Under the pieces are notes generated by a model. It made no database searches, had not been told where the DNA came from, and saw only the letters and a program-made list of their open reading frames with translations. Made by a program: the position numbers and the translations under genes. Of a DNA stretch of 40,377 bases, positions 38,538 through 40,377 are shown piece after piece. Source of the DNA: Clostridiales bacterium UBA6468 (lineage in GTDB: Bacteria > Bacillota > Clostridia > Oscillospirales > Oscillospiraceae); the NCBI GenBank assembly GCA_002436765.1, contig DJNI01000001.1, positions 1 through 40,377 on the forward strand. The letters are read 5' to 3'. Each line of letters starts with the position of its first letter. Position 1 is the stretch's first letter.

Positions 38538-39419
38538 ATGGCAAAAAAACAACCCACACCCCTAGACGTCATCTATTGTATTTCTCTGGAAGATTTGCAC
38601 CCTCACCCACTGAACCCCTATGGCGTTCGGGATGACCCCGCCATGCAGGAGCTGGTGGAAAGTGTCAAAGAAAACGGGGTACTCATTCCGGCCATTGCCA
38701 GACCCAGAAAGGAAGGTGGATACGAATTGATTTCCGGTCATCGCAGAAAGTATGCTTGTGAGCAGCTGGGACAGGATACCATGCCGGTCATGGTTCTTAA
38801 CCTGAAGGACGATGATGCCATCATTCGGATGATTGACAGCAATATCCAGCGGGAAAATATTCTTCCCTCAGAACGTGCCAGAGCTTACAAACTGAAGATG
38901 GAAGCCGTCAAACGGAAAGCTGGTAGACCGCAAAAAGGCGATGAAAATAATTCGCCGAAAATTTCGGCGAATTTCCGGAGCGATGATTCCATCGGAGATC
39001 AGGAGGGCATCAGCGGCGATACCATACGCAATTATATCTCCCTGACCAACCTGACCCCGCCGCTCATGCAGATGGTAGACGATGGAAAAATCGCTCTGTC
39101 CCCCGCCTACCAGCTGGCCTCTCTCAATGAGAAAGAGCAGGAGCTTCTGGTGGAAACCATTGGAAGCGAACAGTCTACACCATCTCTTTCTCAGGCTCAG
39201 CGCATGAAGAAGCTGAGCCAGTCCGGTGAGCTGAACGAGGATACTATGCTCTCCATCATGATGGAGCAGAAAAAGCCGGTGCAGGGCAACATCACCCTCT
39301 CCGGGGAACGGCTGCGCAAATACTTCCCCCGCTCCTACTCTCCCATCCAGATGGAGGAGGTGATCTTCAAGCTGCTGGAAGCGTGGCAGCGCAAGCGGCA
39401 GCGGGAACAAAGCCGCTAA
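38538..39419 (+). CDS. ParB-like nuclease/partition domain protein
   Basis: A 293-residue protein of the ParB/Spo0J/RepB type. The N-terminal ParB domain (about 15-115) contains LVESVKENGVLIPAIARP, GHRRKYACEQLG (box II, GHRR at about 69-72) and SNIQRENILPSERARAYKLK; then a polar linker with KRKAGRPQKGDENNSPKIS and a HTH (about 158-210; ISGDTIRNYISLTNLTP). It is longer at the C-terminus than ordinary Spo0J. It occurs widely in integrative conjugative elements and transposon-related islands of Bacillota. AGGAGG lies 7 nt before the ATG. The gene follows a hairpin at the junction with the truncated spoIVB. Confidence 0.88.
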   Translation: MAKKQPTPLDVIYCISLEDLHPHPLNPYGVRDDPAMQELVESVKENGVLIPAIARPRKEGGYELISGHRRKYACEQLGQDTMPVMVLNLKDDDAIIRMIDSNIQRENILPSERARAYKLKMEAVKRKAGRPQKGDENNSPKISANFRSDDSIGDQEGISGDTIRNYISLTNLTPPLMQMVDDGKIALSPAYQLASLNEKEQELLVETIGSEQSTPSLSQAQRMKKLSQSGELNEDTMLSIMMEQKKPVQGNITLSGERLRKYFPRSYSPIQMEEVIFKLLEAWQRKRQREQSR

Positions 39420-39440
39420 AACTGAATATCCCCAACACTT

Positions 39441-39473
39441 GCCGGACAAGCCTCTGCTTGCCCGGCTCTTTTT
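39441..39473 (+). terminator. Terminator or attenuator after the ParB-like gene
   Basis: GCCGGACAAGC (39441-39451) and GCTTGCCCGGC (39456-39466), 11-bp stem with one mismatch, then TCTTTTT. It lies directly before the ribosome site of the next gene. Confidence 0.75.
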
Positions 39474-39485
39474 ATAGGAGGACTT

Positions 39486-40103
39486 ATGCACATTCGCAAA
39501 CTTACTTACAAAAAGGAGGATGTGGACTGCAAGCTCTGTACGGAGTATCGGGGCAAAAAACATCCCTGTCCCCATGATGTGTGTCCGTTCATTGCGGAAC
39601 GCATTGAAGCCGGTGCCGTCACCTATTGGGATGCCGTCAACACCATGATCTCCCCACAGTACCGCTTCTCCCGCCGCCTGCCGAAGCTGGCAGAGGAACA
39701 TCCCGGAACTTTTTTCCTGGATGATCGCCACCGCTCCCGCATGGAGTTTCTAAATACCCAGCTGGGCTACGTTCCGGGCCGCAATACGCCTGCCTACTAC
39801 GCCGCCATGTATCTGCTGACTGCCAATGAAATTATCTACTGGCGCATGGCCAACTGCTTCTGCTATGACGGTATTGATTTCCGATATGCCATTCTCCGGG
39901 GCATCAGCACCTACAACTATGCGCTGTACCGTGCCGCTCTGGCACTGACCACAGACCGTCAAGGCGTCACCGTGTCTGAGCTGGATGATACCGAGCTTAT
40001 CGAGGATGAAGTTTTCCGGCTCATCATCAACGCCATGCTCATTGCCAGATATGGCCTGACCGCTATGAAGCTGACAAAGGGAGACGATGCCAATGGCAGC
40101 TGA
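39486..40103 (+). CDS. Hypothetical mobile-element protein with N-terminal Cys cluster
   Basis: A 205-residue protein. The N-terminus has a compact metal-binding-like arrangement: CKLC (about 15-18), then PCPHDVCPF (about 27-35), four or five cysteines with one His. The rest is helical (AYYAAMYLLTANEIIYWRMA, YNYALYRAALALTTDRQG, EDEVFRLIINAMLIARYGL) with no motif I can name. Such genes accompany ParB-like genes in Bacillota conjugative elements, with unknown function. AGGAGG is 7 nt before the ATG; the next gene begins 11 bases before its end. I do not recognise a family beyond that. Confidence 0.75.
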   Translation: MHIRKLTYKKEDVDCKLCTEYRGKKHPCPHDVCPFIAERIEAGAVTYWDAVNTMISPQYRFSRRLPKLAEEHPGTFFLDDRHRSRMEFLNTQLGYVPGRNTPAYYAAMYLLTANEIIYWRMANCFCYDGIDFRYAILRGISTYNYALYRAALALTTDRQGVTVSELDDTELIEDEVFRLIINAMLIARYGLTAMKLTKGDDANGS

Positions 40104-40377
40104 TTTCGGCGTTTCCTGCGGACACACGGAGTATTCCAACATCCGATTTGAGGATGGGACACGGCACATAGTTATCTTTGAGGTGGCACGCGGCCTGCCG
40201 GAGTTGGAGGTTTTTCGTCCGGAGCTGCCCATTCCGTACCGGGATATGGCCTACCGGGTGCGGCTGTTTCTGACCGATGCAGAGTACAAAACCCTTCGCC
40301 TTTGGGCCGCTGCAGACAAGGTGCGCATCCTGCACCAAGCAAATGTAATCAACGGGTATGCAGACCGATTTCCCTAT
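40093..40377 (+). CDS. Hypothetical mobile-element protein, start only
   Basis: A frame of 95 codons open to the window edge and thus cut at its 3' end. It begins MAADFGVSCGHTEYSNIRFE and continues GTRHIVIFEVARGLPELEV, YRVRLFLTDAEYKTLRLWAA, with mixed strand/helix character and no known motif. Its ATG overlaps the end of the gene before it by 11 bases; ATG 40093 is 9 nt from AAAGGGAG, better than ATG 40087. The coding-style codon use and the translational coupling make it a real gene, probably of the same mobile element. Confidence 0.65.
   Translation, partial: MAADFGVSCGHTEYSNIRFEDGTRHIVIFEVARGLPELEVFRPELPIPYRDMAYRVRLFLTDAEYKTLRLWAAADKVRILHQANVINGYADRFPY

Noticed and set aside
1..40377. tRNA or rRNA genes
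   Set aside because: No cloverleaf with TTCRA arm and no conserved rRNA stretches were found by eye; a tRNAscan or Rfam run could overturn this.

Overview
The window looks like chromosome from a moderately high-GC, spore-forming, low-GC-lineage Gram-positive (Clostridia; my best guess is an Oscillospiraceae-like gut anaerobe). The reasons are a sporulation-linked scpA-scpB-DUF2953-ytfJ-dacF-rluB run, a SpoIVB-type protease, a NifS/IscU/Rrf2 cluster, sortase and SipW-type surface machinery, strong AGGAGG ribosome sites, TTG/GTG starts, and sigma-A promoters with exact 17-nt spacers. No rRNA, tRNA or CRISPR array was seen.

Layout. 1-5641 (minus strand): a BaiN/HI0933-type flavoprotein (cut by the window edge), a MurR/RpiR regulator, RluB, D-Ala-D-Ala carboxypeptidase, YtfJ, a DUF2953 protein, ScpB and ScpA, closely packed with several stop/start overlaps. 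5808-13182: a small membrane protein; an XRE regulator flanked by two copies of a long palindromic repeat; a polytopic GT-C-like membrane protein; a YdjC-type deacetylase that appears to have replaced the middle of a family-2 glycosyltransferase gene; an intact family-2 glycosyltransferase; a TraX-like protein; and a MATE exporter. 13226-19108: an RluA-type synthase, an ABC exporter, a small more AT-rich operon (membrane-anchored XRE regulator, short secreted peptide, lipoprotein), and a second MATE exporter with its own promoter.

19366-30264 is the most interesting part. A tyrosine recombinase sits between copies of a 21-bp sequence in inverted orientation and beside a tandem repeat that carries promoters. 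It is followed by a same-strand run: TetR regulator, SipW-type signal peptidase (stop/start overlap with tetR), three TasA/CalY-like secreted proteins, a double hairpin, a fourth TasA/CalY-like protein, a 991-residue von Willebrand A surface protein with a repeat stalk, a fifth TasA/CalY-like protein, a C-terminally anchored protein with an LIQTG sorting-like signal, and a sortase overlapping it. I read this as one surface-fibre or adhesin assembly system that combines SipW-dependent fibre subunits with sortase anchoring.

30360-37273 returns to housekeeping genes: tgt, yajC, a C39-like peptidase, an XRE-TPR regulator, a membrane protein with a hairpin leader, and the Rrf2/IscU/NifS cluster. 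At 37488-40377 a spoIVB-like gene loses its usual C-terminal end and is followed by a ParB-like gene and two genes resembling the cargo of integrative conjugative elements, so the right edge is probably the end of a mobile element. Promoter and hairpin calls are by eye; names rest on motifs read in the translations, not on database searches.
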